DNA of 64,000 bases from JABDJZ01 sp047619685 (GCA_047619685.1 JBLHLC010000010.1:53807-117806); one strand, 5' to 3'; counted from the stretch's first letter, positions 19,290 through 28,095 are shown. Notes: generated from the sequence alone by a model not told the origin. A program made the numbers and translations.

Positions 19290-20489
19290 TCAGGAAAGCC
19301 CCGACAATGCCGCCTTGAAGCGAACCATGGCTTCCCGCAGATTTTCCATCGACGCCGCATACGACAGGCGTATCCCCTCGGGGTCACCAAATGGAGTGCC
19401 CGGGACCAGGGCCAGATCGTATTCCTCCAACAGGTAGAAGCACATGGCTTCGGCCGTGTCGATCAGCCTTCCACTCTCGGTTTTCCTGCCCAGGAAGGCC
19501 GCCACCGAAGGAAACAGGTAAAATGCCCCGTCCGGGGTGGGACAGCGAAGTCCCTCGATAGACTGCAGTTCGGAGAGCACGTAATCACGTCTCGCCCGGA
19601 AGGCCGTCACCATTTCGTCTATCACGGCGTGGGGCATCGCCAACGCGGCCACGCCGGCCTTTTGCGATATGCTGCTGGGCGCGGAAGTGAGTTGCGATTG
19701 CAGTTTGGACACGGCAGCCGCGACGGGTCCGCTGGCGGCCAGGTAACCCAGCCTCCAGCCCGTCATCGCATACGCCTTCGAGAACCCGTTTACGGTTACG
19801 ACCTGATCCGCCAATCCCTCCAGGGAGCCCATAGACACGTGCGGCACCCCGTAGCGGATGTGTTCGTAGATCTCGTCCGAGATGACGAAGACATTCGGGT
19901 GCCTGCGAAGGACTTCCGCGAGGCCGTCCATCTGCTGGGGCGTGTAGGTCCCTCCAGTCGGATTGGACGGAGAGCAAAGGATGAGCAGCCGGGTTCGAGG
20001 CGTGATGGCTTCTTCCAACTGCTGGGGCGTCAGCCGGTAGCCCGACTCCACGGTCGTCTTGACGGCCACCGGGGTCCCTCCGGCAAAACGCACCATCTCG
20101 GGATAACTCACCCAGTATGGCGCTGGAATGATGACTTCATCCCCGTGCCTGCAGAGGACGCTGACCGCCATCGCGACCGACTGCTTTGCCCCGTTGGAGC
20201 AAACGATATTGTCGGCCGAAACAATGACACCGTTCTGCACCTCGAGTTTGCCGGCGAGGGCCTCACGAAGCTCGGGCGTACCCTTGTTGTTGGTGTACCT
20301 GGTAAAGCCATCCCGGATTGCCTGGTGAGCAGCCTCGGAGATGGGTGCGGGGGTCGCAAAATCCGGTTCACCAGCGCTCAGGCCGATTACCGGACGACCG
20401 GCAGCCCGGCGTGCGGCGGCATTGGCGGTCATGGCCAGCGTTGCAGAAGGCAGCATCGCCGCCACACGTTCGTTGAACTCTAGGGACAT
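19290..20489 (-). CDS. aspC: Aspartate aminotransferase, class I/II
   Basis: A 399-residue PLP enzyme of aminotransferase fold type I, interconverting aspartate/2-oxoglutarate and oxaloacetate/glutamate. Diagnostic segments are IGLSAGEPDFATP, SPSNPTGGTYTP, the cofactor-binding VISDEIYEHIRYG and the Schiff-base lysine in VNGFSKAYAMTGWRLGYLA. The C-terminal arginine region is present (GIRLSYAASMENL). It closely resembles the thermophile AspAT subgroup, which may also accept prephenate; the substrate range cannot be decided from sequence alone. It lies 42 bp after coaD and 2 bp before the site-2 protease gene. Confidence 0.9.
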   Translation of the reverse strand: MSLEFNERVAAMLPSATLAMTANAAARRAAGRPVIGLSAGEPDFATPAPISEAAHQAIRDGFTRYTNNKGTPELREALAGKLEVQNGVIVSADNIVCSNGAKQSVAMAVSVLCRHGDEVIIPAPYWVSYPEMVRFAGGTPVAVKTTVESGYRLTPQQLEEAITPRTRLLILCSPSNPTGGTYTPQQMDGLAEVLRRHPNVFVISDEIYEHIRYGVPHVSMGSLEGLADQVVTVNGFSKAYAMTGWRLGYLAASGPVAAAVSKLQSQLTSAPSSISQKAGVAALAMPHAVIDEMVTAFRARRDYVLSELQSIEGLRCPTPDGAFYLFPSVAAFLGRKTESGRLIDTAEAMCFYLLEEYDLALVPGTPFGDPEGIRLSYAASMENLREAMVRFKAALSGLS

Positions 20490-20531
20490 AAAGCACCTTT
20501 AAACTCAGGAGCGCGCCGCCCCGTGAGGTAG

Positions 20532-21020
20532 TTATTCAGAGGTCTTGGATGCCAGAAAACTTAGTACCGGCTCCGGGACAAAACTCGAAATGTCGCCGCC
20601 CCAATGATGGATCTCGCGCACAATTGAGGATGCAATAAGTGCGTGTCTCTCCGAAGTCATAAGGAAGACCGTTTCCAACCCACTGTTGAGCCGCCTGTTC
20701 GCGAAGGCCATGCGGAATTCGAAATCGAAATCACTTACCTGCCTGAGACCCCGTACGAGGGCTACGGCTCCCCGGTCCACGGCATGCTCCACCAGCAGCC
20801 CCTCAAACGAATCAACCGAGACGTTCGGATACGGGGCCACACACTCCTCGATCAGGGCGCAACGCTCAGAAACCGAAAGAAGCGCGGTTTTTGTGGAGTT
20901 GATGGCCACAGTCACCTCCACCCTATCGAATATTTCAGAAGCCCGTCGAACGATATCCAGATGTCCGTATGTAAATGGGTCGAACGAGCCGGGGTAAAGG
21001 GCTAGGCGCGAGGTCGTCAT
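20532..21020 (-). CDS. coaD: Phosphopantetheine adenylyltransferase
   Basis: A 162-residue nucleotidyltransferase catalysing the penultimate step of coenzyme A synthesis (4'-phosphopantetheine plus ATP to dephospho-CoA). The N-terminal LALYPGSFDPFTYGHLDIV carries the (T/S)xxH-type motif. ALVRGLRQVSDFDFEFRMAFANRRL and ASSIVREIHHWGG are the other family signatures. The ATG overlaps the rsmD stop as ATGA, so the two genes are translationally coupled, a pairing common in bacteria. Confidence 0.96.
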   Translation of the reverse strand: MTTSRLALYPGSFDPFTYGHLDIVRRASEIFDRVEVTVAINSTKTALLSVSERCALIEECVAPYPNVSVDSFEGLLVEHAVDRGAVALVRGLRQVSDFDFEFRMAFANRRLNSGLETVFLMTSERHALIASSIVREIHHWGGDISSFVPEPVLSFLASKTSE

Positions 21021-21643
21021 GGGAGTTCTCCGTCATGCGAGTGGTCTTCGGGCGAGTCGTTCTCTGGGGCGTTGCTCTCCGGCGAATCGCTCTCCAGTGC
21101 TTCGCTCTCCGGGGCGACGAAGAAGGAGACCGAGGTCTTGCCGTAACGCCGCTCGTCGACAAGGTCAGGGTGCTCCTTGAATCTATCCCGTTCCGCGTGT
21201 TCGAAGAGAAAAAATCCCCCCGGCACCAGGTGTGTCATCGCAGCGTCCACTACAACGTCCGGATGCGCGTAGTCGTACGGGGGATCGGCATAAATGAGGT
21301 CGAAACGGTATGAGCGCGCTCTTCGCAGCCACCCTACGGCCTCTGCAGTAATGACGGTCACTTCGTCCGGGATCCCCAGCGCCTCCGCGTTGCGACGAAT
21401 CTGGTCTGCCACCGGAGCGGAGCGCTCCACCAACCATGAACGCTCGGCCCCGCGACTGAGGGCCTCTATCCCGACAGCGCCAGAGCCGGCAAAGAGGTCC
21501 AAAACGGCGGTGCCTTGGAAGTCCATTCGACTATGAAGCCAGTTAAAAACGGACTCCCGCACCCGATCTGAGGTGGGGCGTACGGAAAGACCCTTGGGAA
21601 TAACCAGAGTCCGGCGTCGAAGTGACCCAGCAATAATGCGCAT
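21017..21643 (-). CDS. rsmD: 16S rRNA (guanine-966-N2)-methyltransferase
   Basis: A 208-residue SAM-dependent enzyme of the RsmD family that methylates G966 of 16S rRNA. Signatures are MRIIAGSLRRRTL, RPTSDRVRESVFNWL, the SAM-binding DLFAGSGAVGIEALSRGA, and the catalytic motif ADPPY. The C-terminus carries an unusual extension of about 35 residues, rich in Glu/Ser/Asp (APESEALESDSPESNAPEND). It is encoded by short near-repeats and is not part of the methyltransferase fold. The gene is 13 bp after the PilM-like gene and overlaps coaD by 4 bp. Confidence 0.93.
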   Translation of the reverse strand: MRIIAGSLRRRTLVIPKGLSVRPTSDRVRESVFNWLHSRMDFQGTAVLDLFAGSGAVGIEALSRGAERSWLVERSAPVADQIRRNAEALGIPDEVTVITAEAVGWLRRARSYRFDLIYADPPYDYAHPDVVVDAAMTHLVPGGFFLFEHAERDRFKEHPDLVDERRYGKTSVSFFVAPESEALESDSPESNAPENDSPEDHSHDGELP

Positions 21644-21656
21644 AATGAACGGCCTC

Positions 21657-22535
21657 CTAGAGCAGTGCTGCTCCTACCGACGGCACAAATTCAGCAGCTG
21701 AGTAATCCGGATCCAGGCTCTCGGGGTCCAGGTCCAAAAGGTTCAAAGGGTTGATCACCTGGATCTTGCCTGAGAAGAGAGATTCGAGCGTGTCCGGCGC
21801 AGGGAGCGAGCCGAAGCTGAGCACGCGCGATACGTCGCCCAGCCCCCATCCCAGGATATTGAGGGACTCCCGCAAATGATACACCGCGTCGGCAGGGTCC
21901 GGGAGGCCACGGGCGTGGGTGGCAAAACGCCAGCCCGTGGCGTCCAGTGCCGCCAACTCGAAGAGATTGTCGAAGAAACCAACCGCCAGGATACACCCGC
22001 CCGGTTGTGCCTCGATTCCCGCCAGCCGAACGATTTCTGCCGATGCCCTGAGCGCAGAGACCGCCTGGGCGTCCTCCGCATGCAGCTCTGCCACGATCAC
22101 CCCCAGATTCTGCAGAACCGCCGGGCGAATAGAGGTGACGTGCAGAAGCTCCGCCCCCTCTGCCGTTGCGGCTGCGTCGGCACCTATGCCACCGCCATCG
22201 GCGTCGTTGGCAAAACCAAGCAACTCCGCCTCAAAACTCACGGCCGGAACCGGATCCTCGCCTTCGTGCGCGGAAAAGAACGACCTGCACAACGGAGGGT
22301 GGAGAGCAGCACGCACCCGGCGCGACTCTGATTGGCCCAGCGCCTCAACAAGCGCCTCGGAGATGATCTTCCGTTCCTCGACAGCGCCTGGATCGGACAG
22401 TGTGCGATTCAGATCGAAATCAAAATCGCACTGACCCAGCCGGAGGAGACGAAATCCGCGTTCCGTTTCTTGTATCTCCGCGTACCTGAGTGCGCGGTCC
22501 GAGAAGGCTATTCCGGCACTTGTTTGAGCGGCCAT
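21657..22535 (-). CDS. PilM-like protein (actin-like fold, degenerate)
   Basis: A 292-residue protein with the general course of PilM, the actin-like cytoplasmic component of type IV pilus assembly. The N-terminal GIAFSDRALRYAEIQ stands where PilM has its glycine-rich phosphate loop (LDIGSSSVK), and the C-terminal AEFVPSVGAALL matches the PilM end. The middle segments (RLAGIEAQPGGCILAVGFFDN, YHLRESLNILGWGLGDVSRVL) are diverged. The ATP loop is not conserved, so nucleotide binding is doubtful. No PilN/O/P/Q genes follow; instead rsmD-coaD do. A MITE-like element ends 3 bp upstream of the start codon. Confidence 0.6.
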   Translation of the reverse strand: MAAQTSAGIAFSDRALRYAEIQETERGFRLLRLGQCDFDFDLNRTLSDPGAVEERKIISEALVEALGQSESRRVRAALHPPLCRSFFSAHEGEDPVPAVSFEAELLGFANDADGGGIGADAAATAEGAELLHVTSIRPAVLQNLGVIVAELHAEDAQAVSALRASAEIVRLAGIEAQPGGCILAVGFFDNLFELAALDATGWRFATHARGLPDPADAVYHLRESLNILGWGLGDVSRVLSFGSLPAPDTLESLFSGKIQVINPLNLLDLDPESLDPDYSAAEFVPSVGAALL

Positions 22536-22538
22536 CAG

Positions 22539-22703
22539 TAGAAGGCTGTTAAATAAGTGGAGTGTGCCAGGCTACGAGCGCCGGAATGCCAGATGCAAGG
22601 CGGCGTGACGAGTAATGGCGGCGCCATTGCGAGGAGGGCCAACGCAGCAGATGGCGTACGGCCGTCGTTGAATGGCGTGCGCCACTTATTTAACAGCCTT
22701 CTA
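22539..22703. mobile_element. MITE-like element with perfect 22-bp terminal inverted repeats
   Basis: The 22 bases at 22539-22560 (starting TAGAAGGCTG) are repeated exactly and inverted at 22682-22703. The element is 165 bp long and non-coding, and its centre contains a smaller palindrome (AATGGCGGCGCCATT). Both ends carry TA, which would fit TA target-site duplication as made by IS630/Tc1-type transposases. It lies between two genes of one operon, 3 bp from the start of the PilM-like gene and 33 bp after the end of the small bitopic protein gene. No transposase is present in the window. Confidence 0.75.
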
Positions 22704-22735
22704 GGTCCTGCGGCGATGTCTCGCCCCGTGCAACT

Positions 22736-23197
22736 CTATTCCCAACTGGTGGCGTTCAGGAGCGTGACTACCGGCTCAAGCGAGCCGATGCGGTCGTTGG
22801 TATCCGGATCCTTCAGGAGATAAATCTTCACTCTGGAGGTATCGTTCACGGCATACTCAAACCTGCGTCCGGTCCGCGGGGAGTAGATCAGGGAGTCGAC
22901 CATGAAACCGACCCCGAAAACGGAATCGCCCTTGGCGTTCATCAGAGAATCCAGGCCCACATACATCACGAGCGAGTCAAGCGTGCTTGGAAAGCGCGCA
23001 TGCTCTCTCTCGTAGGAGGTAAGGGCAACGCGGACCTGATCCATGCGGGCGCGGGTGAGCCGCGTGACCTCCTTTTGGCGCTCAACGGCTTCGTACGGCT
23101 CCGTGATCGAGACGTAGAGGAAATAGCCGAGGCCCACGATCACGATCGCGAGGAGGAGTTGAATGGCCTTGTTGACGGCCTGGCTGCTTGCGGCCAT
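22736..23197 (-). CDS. Small bitopic membrane protein, possibly PilN-like
   Basis: A 153-residue protein with one membrane span near the N-terminus (IQLLLAIVIVGLGYFLYVSI), a charged helical stretch (VERQKEVTRLTRARMDQVRVAL) and a beta-rich remainder with YSPRTGRRFEYAVNDTSRVKIYLL. It has no prepilin cleavage motif. The topology (short cytoplasmic tail, one span, extracytoplasmic domain) and its place before a PilM-like gene recall PilN, but no sequence motif proves this. It heads the operon that continues, after the MITE-like insertion, with the PilM-like gene, rsmD and coaD. Confidence 0.6.
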   Translation of the reverse strand: MAASSQAVNKAIQLLLAIVIVGLGYFLYVSITEPYEAVERQKEVTRLTRARMDQVRVALTSYEREHARFPSTLDSLVMYVGLDSLMNAKGDSVFGVGFMVDSLIYSPRTGRRFEYAVNDTSRVKIYLLKDPDTNDRIGSLEPVVTLLNATSWE

Positions 23198-23426
23198 TAT
23201 TCGTGGGGGCTGAGATGAGATACCGGGAGAAACTTTACGAGATCCGCAGCAAGAAGCGCGAACCAACTATCCAAAATATACGGGACCTCCCTAAATACAA
23301 AGCCATCTCACGCAATCTCAACGTGGCTTCAAAACTCTGTTGCCTCTGGGCGGTACAACTTTGGCCCTTGGGATGCCCCGGTTTCCTCTAAAGACACCCA
23401 CCACTACCTCGAGTTTCTCCTCGCGA

Positions 23427-24161
23427 ATGGCCCTGACACGCCTTTTAATCAACATCGATCACGTCGCGACGCTAAGAAACGCACGGCGCGAGGTCTTCCC
23501 TGACCCGGTCCATGCGGCCACGCTTTGCGAAATGGGCGGGGCAAACGGGATTGTTTTTCATCTTAGGGAGGACCGGCGACACATCACGGACCGTGATGTC
23601 AGGCTTCTCCGCCAGACGGTTCGGTCAAAACTCGACTTCGAACTTTCCACGGCCGAGGAGATCGTTGAGATCTGCTGCGAGACGCTTCCGGACCTCGCCA
23701 CGCTCGTCCCGGAACGCCGGGAGGAGGTCACAACCGAAGGTGGACTTGACGTTCTGGCCGGCCGCGCCAGGCTGGATACGGTCATACCTCGGCTCTATGC
23801 CGCCGGGATCGCCGAAGTCGCCCTGTTTGTCGATCCAGACCTTGAGCAAATTCGTGCGGCAGCGGATGTCGGGGCCAATGCTATTGAACTGCACACGGGT
23901 GAATTCTCCAACTCGCGCGGCGCCGAGCGCGATGCGAGACTGCAGGAGTTGGCCCAGGCAGGCGATCTGGCAAAGAGTCTTGGAATGGCTTTGCACGCCG
24001 GCCATGGGCTTGATTATGATAACTATTCGGCTTTCCGGGCGGGGATGCCGGATCTCGACGAAGTCTCAATTGGCTTCGCCGTGGTAGCCCGGTCTGTCCT
24101 GGTGGGCATGGAACAGGCCGTTCGCGATATGGCCCGGTTAGTTTATGGGGCCTCTCAATGA
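23427..24161 (+). CDS. pdxJ: Pyridoxine 5'-phosphate synthase
   Basis: A 244-residue TIM-barrel enzyme that condenses 1-deoxyxylulose-5-phosphate with 3-amino-2-oxopropyl phosphate in DXP-dependent vitamin B6 synthesis. The family landmarks LLINIDHVATLRNARR, HLREDRRHITDRDV, LVPERREEVTTEGGLDV and LHAGHGLDYDN are all present. The ATG at 23427 is used because it precedes the fold directly. Its stop overlaps the era start (ATGA). pdxB, from the same pathway, lies on the opposite strand just beyond era. Confidence 0.96.
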   Translation: MALTRLLINIDHVATLRNARREVFPDPVHAATLCEMGGANGIVFHLREDRRHITDRDVRLLRQTVRSKLDFELSTAEEIVEICCETLPDLATLVPERREEVTTEGGLDVLAGRARLDTVIPRLYAAGIAEVALFVDPDLEQIRAAADVGANAIELHTGEFSNSRGAERDARLQELAQAGDLAKSLGMALHAGHGLDYDNYSAFRAGMPDLDEVSIGFAVVARSVLVGMEQAVRDMARLVYGASQ

Positions 24162-25048
24162 GTACTGAAAATATCATCCACCGCTGCGGCTATGCAGCCT
24201 TTGTGGGCCGACCCAACGTCGGCAAGAGCACGCTGGTCAACCGGCTGGTGGGCCAGAAAATCTCGATCGTCACCCGAAAACCCCAGACCACGCGGTCCCG
24301 GGTCCTGGGGATTCTGTCGGATCCGGGCTTTCAACTGATTCTTCTGGACACGCCCGGAGTCATCAAGCCCAGCTATGGACTGCAGAAGTTTATGATGACG
24401 GCAGTGACCGCTGCCGTGCGCGACGCAGACGTCGTCCTGTTCCTGGCCGATGCCTCCCATGACTCGCCGGACACGCTCACCCTGGAATACACCGGAGGCA
24501 AGCCGGTTATTCTTGTAGTGAACAAGATCGACAAGATTCCCAAGGAAAGGGCCCTGCCTCTTGTCGAGGCCTATCAGAAGCTCAAGGACTTTGCCGACGT
24601 AGTCCCGATTTCTGCCCTGAAGGGTCGAAATGTGGATACGCTCCTCGAAGTGGTGACTTCCTACCTGCCCATGGGCCCGCCGCTATATCCTGAGGACATG
24701 CTCAGCGAGCAGCCCGAGCGCTTTTTTGTGGCCGAGATTGTCCGCGAGAAGATCTTCGAGCGCTACCAGCAGGAAATCCCGTACGCCACGCAGGTCAACA
24801 TTGTGGACTTCACCGAGAAACCGGGCGAAAAGGACGTCATCGATGCCGAGATCATCGTCGAACGCGACACGCAGAAAGGCATTCTGATTGGCAAGGGCGG
24901 CCTGGCGCTGAAGGCCGTCGGCATGGCCGCTCGCAAGGACATCGAAGAATTCTTGGGCAGACCGGTCTTCCTCCGGCTCTTCGTCAAAGTCCGCGGAGAC
25001 TGGCGCAACTCGGAGACTTACCTGAAGAGCTACGGCTACAACGAGTAG
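24158..25048 (+). CDS. era: GTPase Era
   Basis: A 296-residue GTPase needed for 16S rRNA maturation and 30S assembly. The G motifs are in order: FVGRPNVGKSTLVNRL (G1), DTPGV (G3) and VNKIDKIP (G4). A C-terminal KH domain follows with ERDTQKGILIGKGGLALK. The C-terminus (LRLFVKVRGDWRNSETYLKSYGY) is typical of Era. It overlaps pdxJ by 4 bp and is convergent with pdxB, with 17 bp between their stops. Confidence 0.97.
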   Translation: MSTENIIHRCGYAAFVGRPNVGKSTLVNRLVGQKISIVTRKPQTTRSRVLGILSDPGFQLILLDTPGVIKPSYGLQKFMMTAVTAAVRDADVVLFLADASHDSPDTLTLEYTGGKPVILVVNKIDKIPKERALPLVEAYQKLKDFADVVPISALKGRNVDTLLEVVTSYLPMGPPLYPEDMLSEQPERFFVAEIVREKIFERYQQEIPYATQVNIVDFTEKPGEKDVIDAEIIVERDTQKGILIGKGGLALKAVGMAARKDIEEFLGRPVFLRLFVKVRGDWRNSETYLKSYGYNE

Positions 25049-25065
25049 CTGACGCTCAGCCCAAG

Positions 25066-26214
25066 TCAGCCCAGCCGGGCCCCCAGGGCATCCTGAACCA
25101 GGGAACGCCACCTTTCGGAAACGCCGGTCACCGTATGGCTCCTCATGAGCCTGTGCCCGGGATAGTTCGAGCGGTAGCGGGCGAACGCCACTCCCGGATC
25201 AGCTTCCCGCAAAAAACCGCGAAGGGCAACGTCGTCCCGTTGGATGGGACACATGGCGAGGGCGAGTTCGCCAAGGAATTCCAACTGCCCCGGGAACTCG
25301 GTCGAGGCCCTGTCGAACGGCGCGGCGATTCTGACATCGGGCAGTCGTTCGAGCGATGCGGCCGCTGGCCGTCCAAGAAACCCCGCGATGGCGAGGCTCA
25401 TGCGCTGAGTGGCGTTCCACTTGGAGTCGTCGGCATACCCGGCTATGTGCGGCGTAGCGATATCGGCTGCGCTGACCAACGCCTCGGATGGCCTTGGCTC
25501 ACCCTCCCACACGTCCAATGCGATGGCCGTTGGCCCCAGCCCTCCCCGCCTTAGTTCAAGCAAGGCTTCGGTGTCCACAACGGGACCACGGGAAGTATTG
25601 ATCAGCCACCCGCTGAAATCAGCCATTCGCACTGAATCCAGCATGTGAAAGGTGGAGTCTGTGCCCTGGTGCGTCAGCGGGACGTGCAGCGATACCACGT
25701 CCGCATCGGCCATTACCTGCGCAAGGCTGACGTAGTCCCCTCCTTCATCCTTCTGGCGAGGCGGATCGCACCGCAGAATGTGCATGCCGAGGGCCGATGC
25801 CCGGCGGGCGACGCGGGTTCCGACTTCACCGCAGCCTATCACACCAAGCTTGAGGCCTGACAGCCCGAGTGCCTTCCGTTCCGAAAGCAGGAGAAGCGTG
25901 GCCGTCACGTAGTCCGCGACCGAATCCGCATTGGCCCCCGAGGCGCTCTCAAACCCGATTCCAGCGTCTTTGAGGTACTTCTGGTCCACATGATCGGTGC
26001 CGGCGGTCGCAGAGCCAATAAACCGGACTGACGTCGCATTCAGCAATTCCTTCCCAATTTTGACCACCGAACGCACTATCAGGATGTCAGCATGTCGTAA
26101 GGAAGCCGGGTTCATGGTGGACGGTGCCATCAGACGCACATCGCCGTAGGGCGAAAACGCCGTTTCTGACCACGGAATCCCCGAATCGACCACTATAACG
26201 GTGTTTTCAGCCAT
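25066..26214 (-). CDS. pdxB: Erythronate-4-phosphate dehydrogenase
   Basis: A 382-residue D-2-hydroxyacid dehydrogenase acting early in the DXP-dependent vitamin B6 pathway. The NAD fold motif is GVIGCGEVGTRVARR. Catalytic residues sit in NTSRGPVVD (Arg), DVWEGEP (Glu) and TPHIAGYADD (His). SATAGTDHVDQKYL and the C-terminal dimerisation domain of about 100 residues separate it from SerA-type enzymes. The ATG at 26214 (MAENTVIVVDSGIPW) is chosen over the longer frame from 26265. The position opposite pdxJ-era suggests a local vitamin B6 cluster. Confidence 0.93.
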   Translation of the reverse strand: MAENTVIVVDSGIPWSETAFSPYGDVRLMAPSTMNPASLRHADILIVRSVVKIGKELLNATSVRFIGSATAGTDHVDQKYLKDAGIGFESASGANADSVADYVTATLLLLSERKALGLSGLKLGVIGCGEVGTRVARRASALGMHILRCDPPRQKDEGGDYVSLAQVMADADVVSLHVPLTHQGTDSTFHMLDSVRMADFSGWLINTSRGPVVDTEALLELRRGGLGPTAIALDVWEGEPRPSEALVSAADIATPHIAGYADDSKWNATQRMSLAIAGFLGRPAAASLERLPDVRIAAPFDRASTEFPGQLEFLGELALAMCPIQRDDVALRGFLREADPGVAFARYRSNYPGHRLMRSHTVTGVSERWRSLVQDALGARLG

Positions 26215-26559
26215 TAGACGCGAAACCTGACGCGATGACCGGTTCCAGGCCGCCAAATGGTGCACTCACCATCAAAATGGAAGCGCTTTGTATAGCGGGC
26301 ACGAACCTTGCAAGGAGGTTGGAACAACTGCCAGTGAACCAAAGGTGAACGCCAGTCGAACGGAAGATGAATACGGTCGCAACATCACTCAAGTTCATGT
26401 TACACAACGATTTAATACACATACCAAAAACGAAACCCAGCTCAAGTCCCTCCGTTGAGGGCGGCTAGAATATCACGTGTGGTATTCGACGCTGAGCGTC
26501 TCTGGCCCCGGTCAGATGCACTTGGCGCGTTAGGTAAGTAGAACAAACTGCAAGAAACC
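26215..26559. other. Divergent intergenic region, no gene seen
   Basis: This 345-bp gap separates pdxB and the SleB-like gene, which are transcribed away from each other, so it must hold both promoters. It includes a locally AT-rich stretch around 26395-26440 and a small hairpin (CCCTC CGTT GAGGG) near 26446. I found no convincing TAnnTTTG box and no coding frame. Confidence 0.5.
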
Positions 26560-27207
26560 ATGATCCAGAAGCCTGTAGCCCTTTACGCTGCTTGTTTTCT
26601 GAGCTTCACAGGTGTCTTCGCGCTTACGGGTCAGCGTGAATCACTGGTGTCCGCTCCGATAAGTCTCAACGAGATTGAGATCAATCGGGTGGAGATTAGT
26701 CCGCTGAACCCTTTTGAAGAGGCATTGCTTCATCCGAAGCGACTCAAGCCCCTTCCGCCTGAGAAGATCGATTCCGAGACCCTCTGGCTTGCACGTGCCA
26801 TCTTCTCCGAGACCAAACGTCCCGAGGAGCAGGTACTGGTAGCCTGGGTTATTCGCAACAGGGTCGAAACGCGTTATAGAGGTCGCAAAACCTACCAAGG
26901 TGTTATAAACGATCCCTATCAATTCAGCGCATTTCTGCCCGAAGAGCAAACCCACGAGTTTTACACCAGCCTTACGCCGCAATCGTCGGTGACCGGCTGG
27001 AAACTGGCTTTGCGCATTGCGGACCATGTCCGCAAGAGCAACCCGGATGGGCGCCCGTTCTCCGTCGACACCCGTCACTTCTACAGTGAACGGTCCATGT
27101 TGAATGGTGCGGCACCCTCCTGGGTCGGCACCCGCCGACCAGTAGAGCTTCATCGTTTGCTGGAGGTTGATCAACTTCGTTTCCGGTTTTATGCCGGGAT
27201 CGTCTGA
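26560..27207 (+). CDS. SleB/CwlJ-type cell wall hydrolase
   Basis: A 215-residue exported protein. A signal/anchor (VALYAACFLSFTGVFAL) is followed by a linker, then a Hydrolase_2 (SleB-like) domain: LWLARAIFSETKRPEEQVLVAWVIRNRVETRYRG with the probable catalytic glutamate in FSE, then YQGVINDPYQFSAF. The family cleaves peptidoglycan, and outside spore formers it is found in envelope remodelling. The gene stands alone, is divergent from pdxB and is followed by a strong terminator. Confidence 0.8.
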   Translation: MIQKPVALYAACFLSFTGVFALTGQRESLVSAPISLNEIEINRVEISPLNPFEEALLHPKRLKPLPPEKIDSETLWLARAIFSETKRPEEQVLVAWVIRNRVETRYRGRKTYQGVINDPYQFSAFLPEEQTHEFYTSLTPQSSVTGWKLALRIADHVRKSNPDGRPFSVDTRHFYSERSMLNGAAPSWVGTRRPVELHRLLEVDQLRFRFYAGIV

Positions 27208-27231
27208 TCAAACCCCACTAATTAGGATGCC

Positions 27232-27269
27232 ACGGGGCGTCTCCAACCGGAGGCGCCCCGTTTTTTTTT
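27232..27269 (+). terminator. Rho-independent terminator of the SleB-like gene
   Basis: A 12-bp stem (CGGGGCGTCTCC / GGAGGCGCCCCG, one G-T pair) with loop AACC is followed directly by nine T residues. It starts 25 bp after the stop of the hydrolase gene and lies between it and the convergent beta-barrel gene. Confidence 0.92.
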
Positions 27270-27283
27270 ACTCGAGCTGACAG

Positions 27284-27898
27284 CTAGAACTTCAGCCCGA
27301 GACGGAGCATGACGGCATTGGAACGCTGGTCATTCCGCTCCGCGTGAAAGGTGCGGCCACCTACCGTGAACTGGTCCTTGACGAAAGGGGTGATGCCAAT
27401 CGTGTACCGGAATTCTGGCAGCAACGTCATGCCGGCGGCGCTGATTTCTACCCCAAAACCCACGTTGCCGGCCACGCTGATGGTCTCCAGAGACGCGTCA
27501 TAGTCTTCATCGTTGGACCGCGGTAAACTGAATACAGGTCCGCCCAGGAGATAGGGCTTAACGACGGGCGTCGGCAGGATTGCGAACCGCAGGTCGAGCG
27601 GGAAATCCAGCGCAGTAACATCCACCACCGAGGTCACGCTCGCAACGCTGATCTCAAACTCGCCGAGCTCCCGATAGAAAGCCCCCAGCCGAAGGGCCAG
27701 CGGTCCCGTTCCAAAGTCAAAGAACACGCCCGCATGGTATCCGGTGGCACTCGTGTAGGCGGCTGACAACCCCGACGTGTCCAGGTCCGATATCGACTCG
27801 AAGTTCAGGCCGGCGGCCACTCCCAGTTGGGCGCGCGCGTTCTGGGTGCCGAAGACGCCTGCGGTAGCGAAGAGGAGAATGATGACTGCGCGATTCAT
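27284..27898 (-). CDS. Outer-membrane beta-barrel protein
   Basis: A 204-residue exported barrel. The ATG at 27898 gives signal peptide VIILLFATAGVFGTQNARAQ. The mature protein starts LGVAAGLNFESISD and continues with amphipathic strands (GYHAGVFFDFGTGPLALRLGAFY, VKPYLLGGPVFSLP, VGFGVEISAAGMTLLPEFRY) to a terminal SNAVMLRLGLKF with a C-terminal Phe. This is the pattern of the small porin-like barrels common in Bacteroidota. The ligand is unknown. The longer frame up to 28078 runs into the bshA promoter region and is not credible. Confidence 0.78.
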   Translation of the reverse strand: MNRAVIILLFATAGVFGTQNARAQLGVAAGLNFESISDLDTSGLSAAYTSATGYHAGVFFDFGTGPLALRLGAFYRELGEFEISVASVTSVVDVTALDFPLDLRFAILPTPVVKPYLLGGPVFSLPRSNDEDYDASLETISVAGNVGFGVEISAAGMTLLPEFRYTIGITPFVKDQFTVGGRTFHAERNDQRSNAVMLRLGLKF

Positions 27899-28095
27899 AT
27901 ATGAACTCGTGTTTGGACGGACTTCCCAATGGGGCTTTCCATCCCGGGAATTTGAGTTACGGGCATCGGATACGAGCCCCGATCGATGCAGCAACCCGGA
28001 AATGCCCTGCAGGGTTTCGGCCGGGGTGTAACCTCCTGCAACTACCCGACTCCAAGTTGGTAGAGACCTTGGCTTCACCTAATTGAGAAAGCGCA

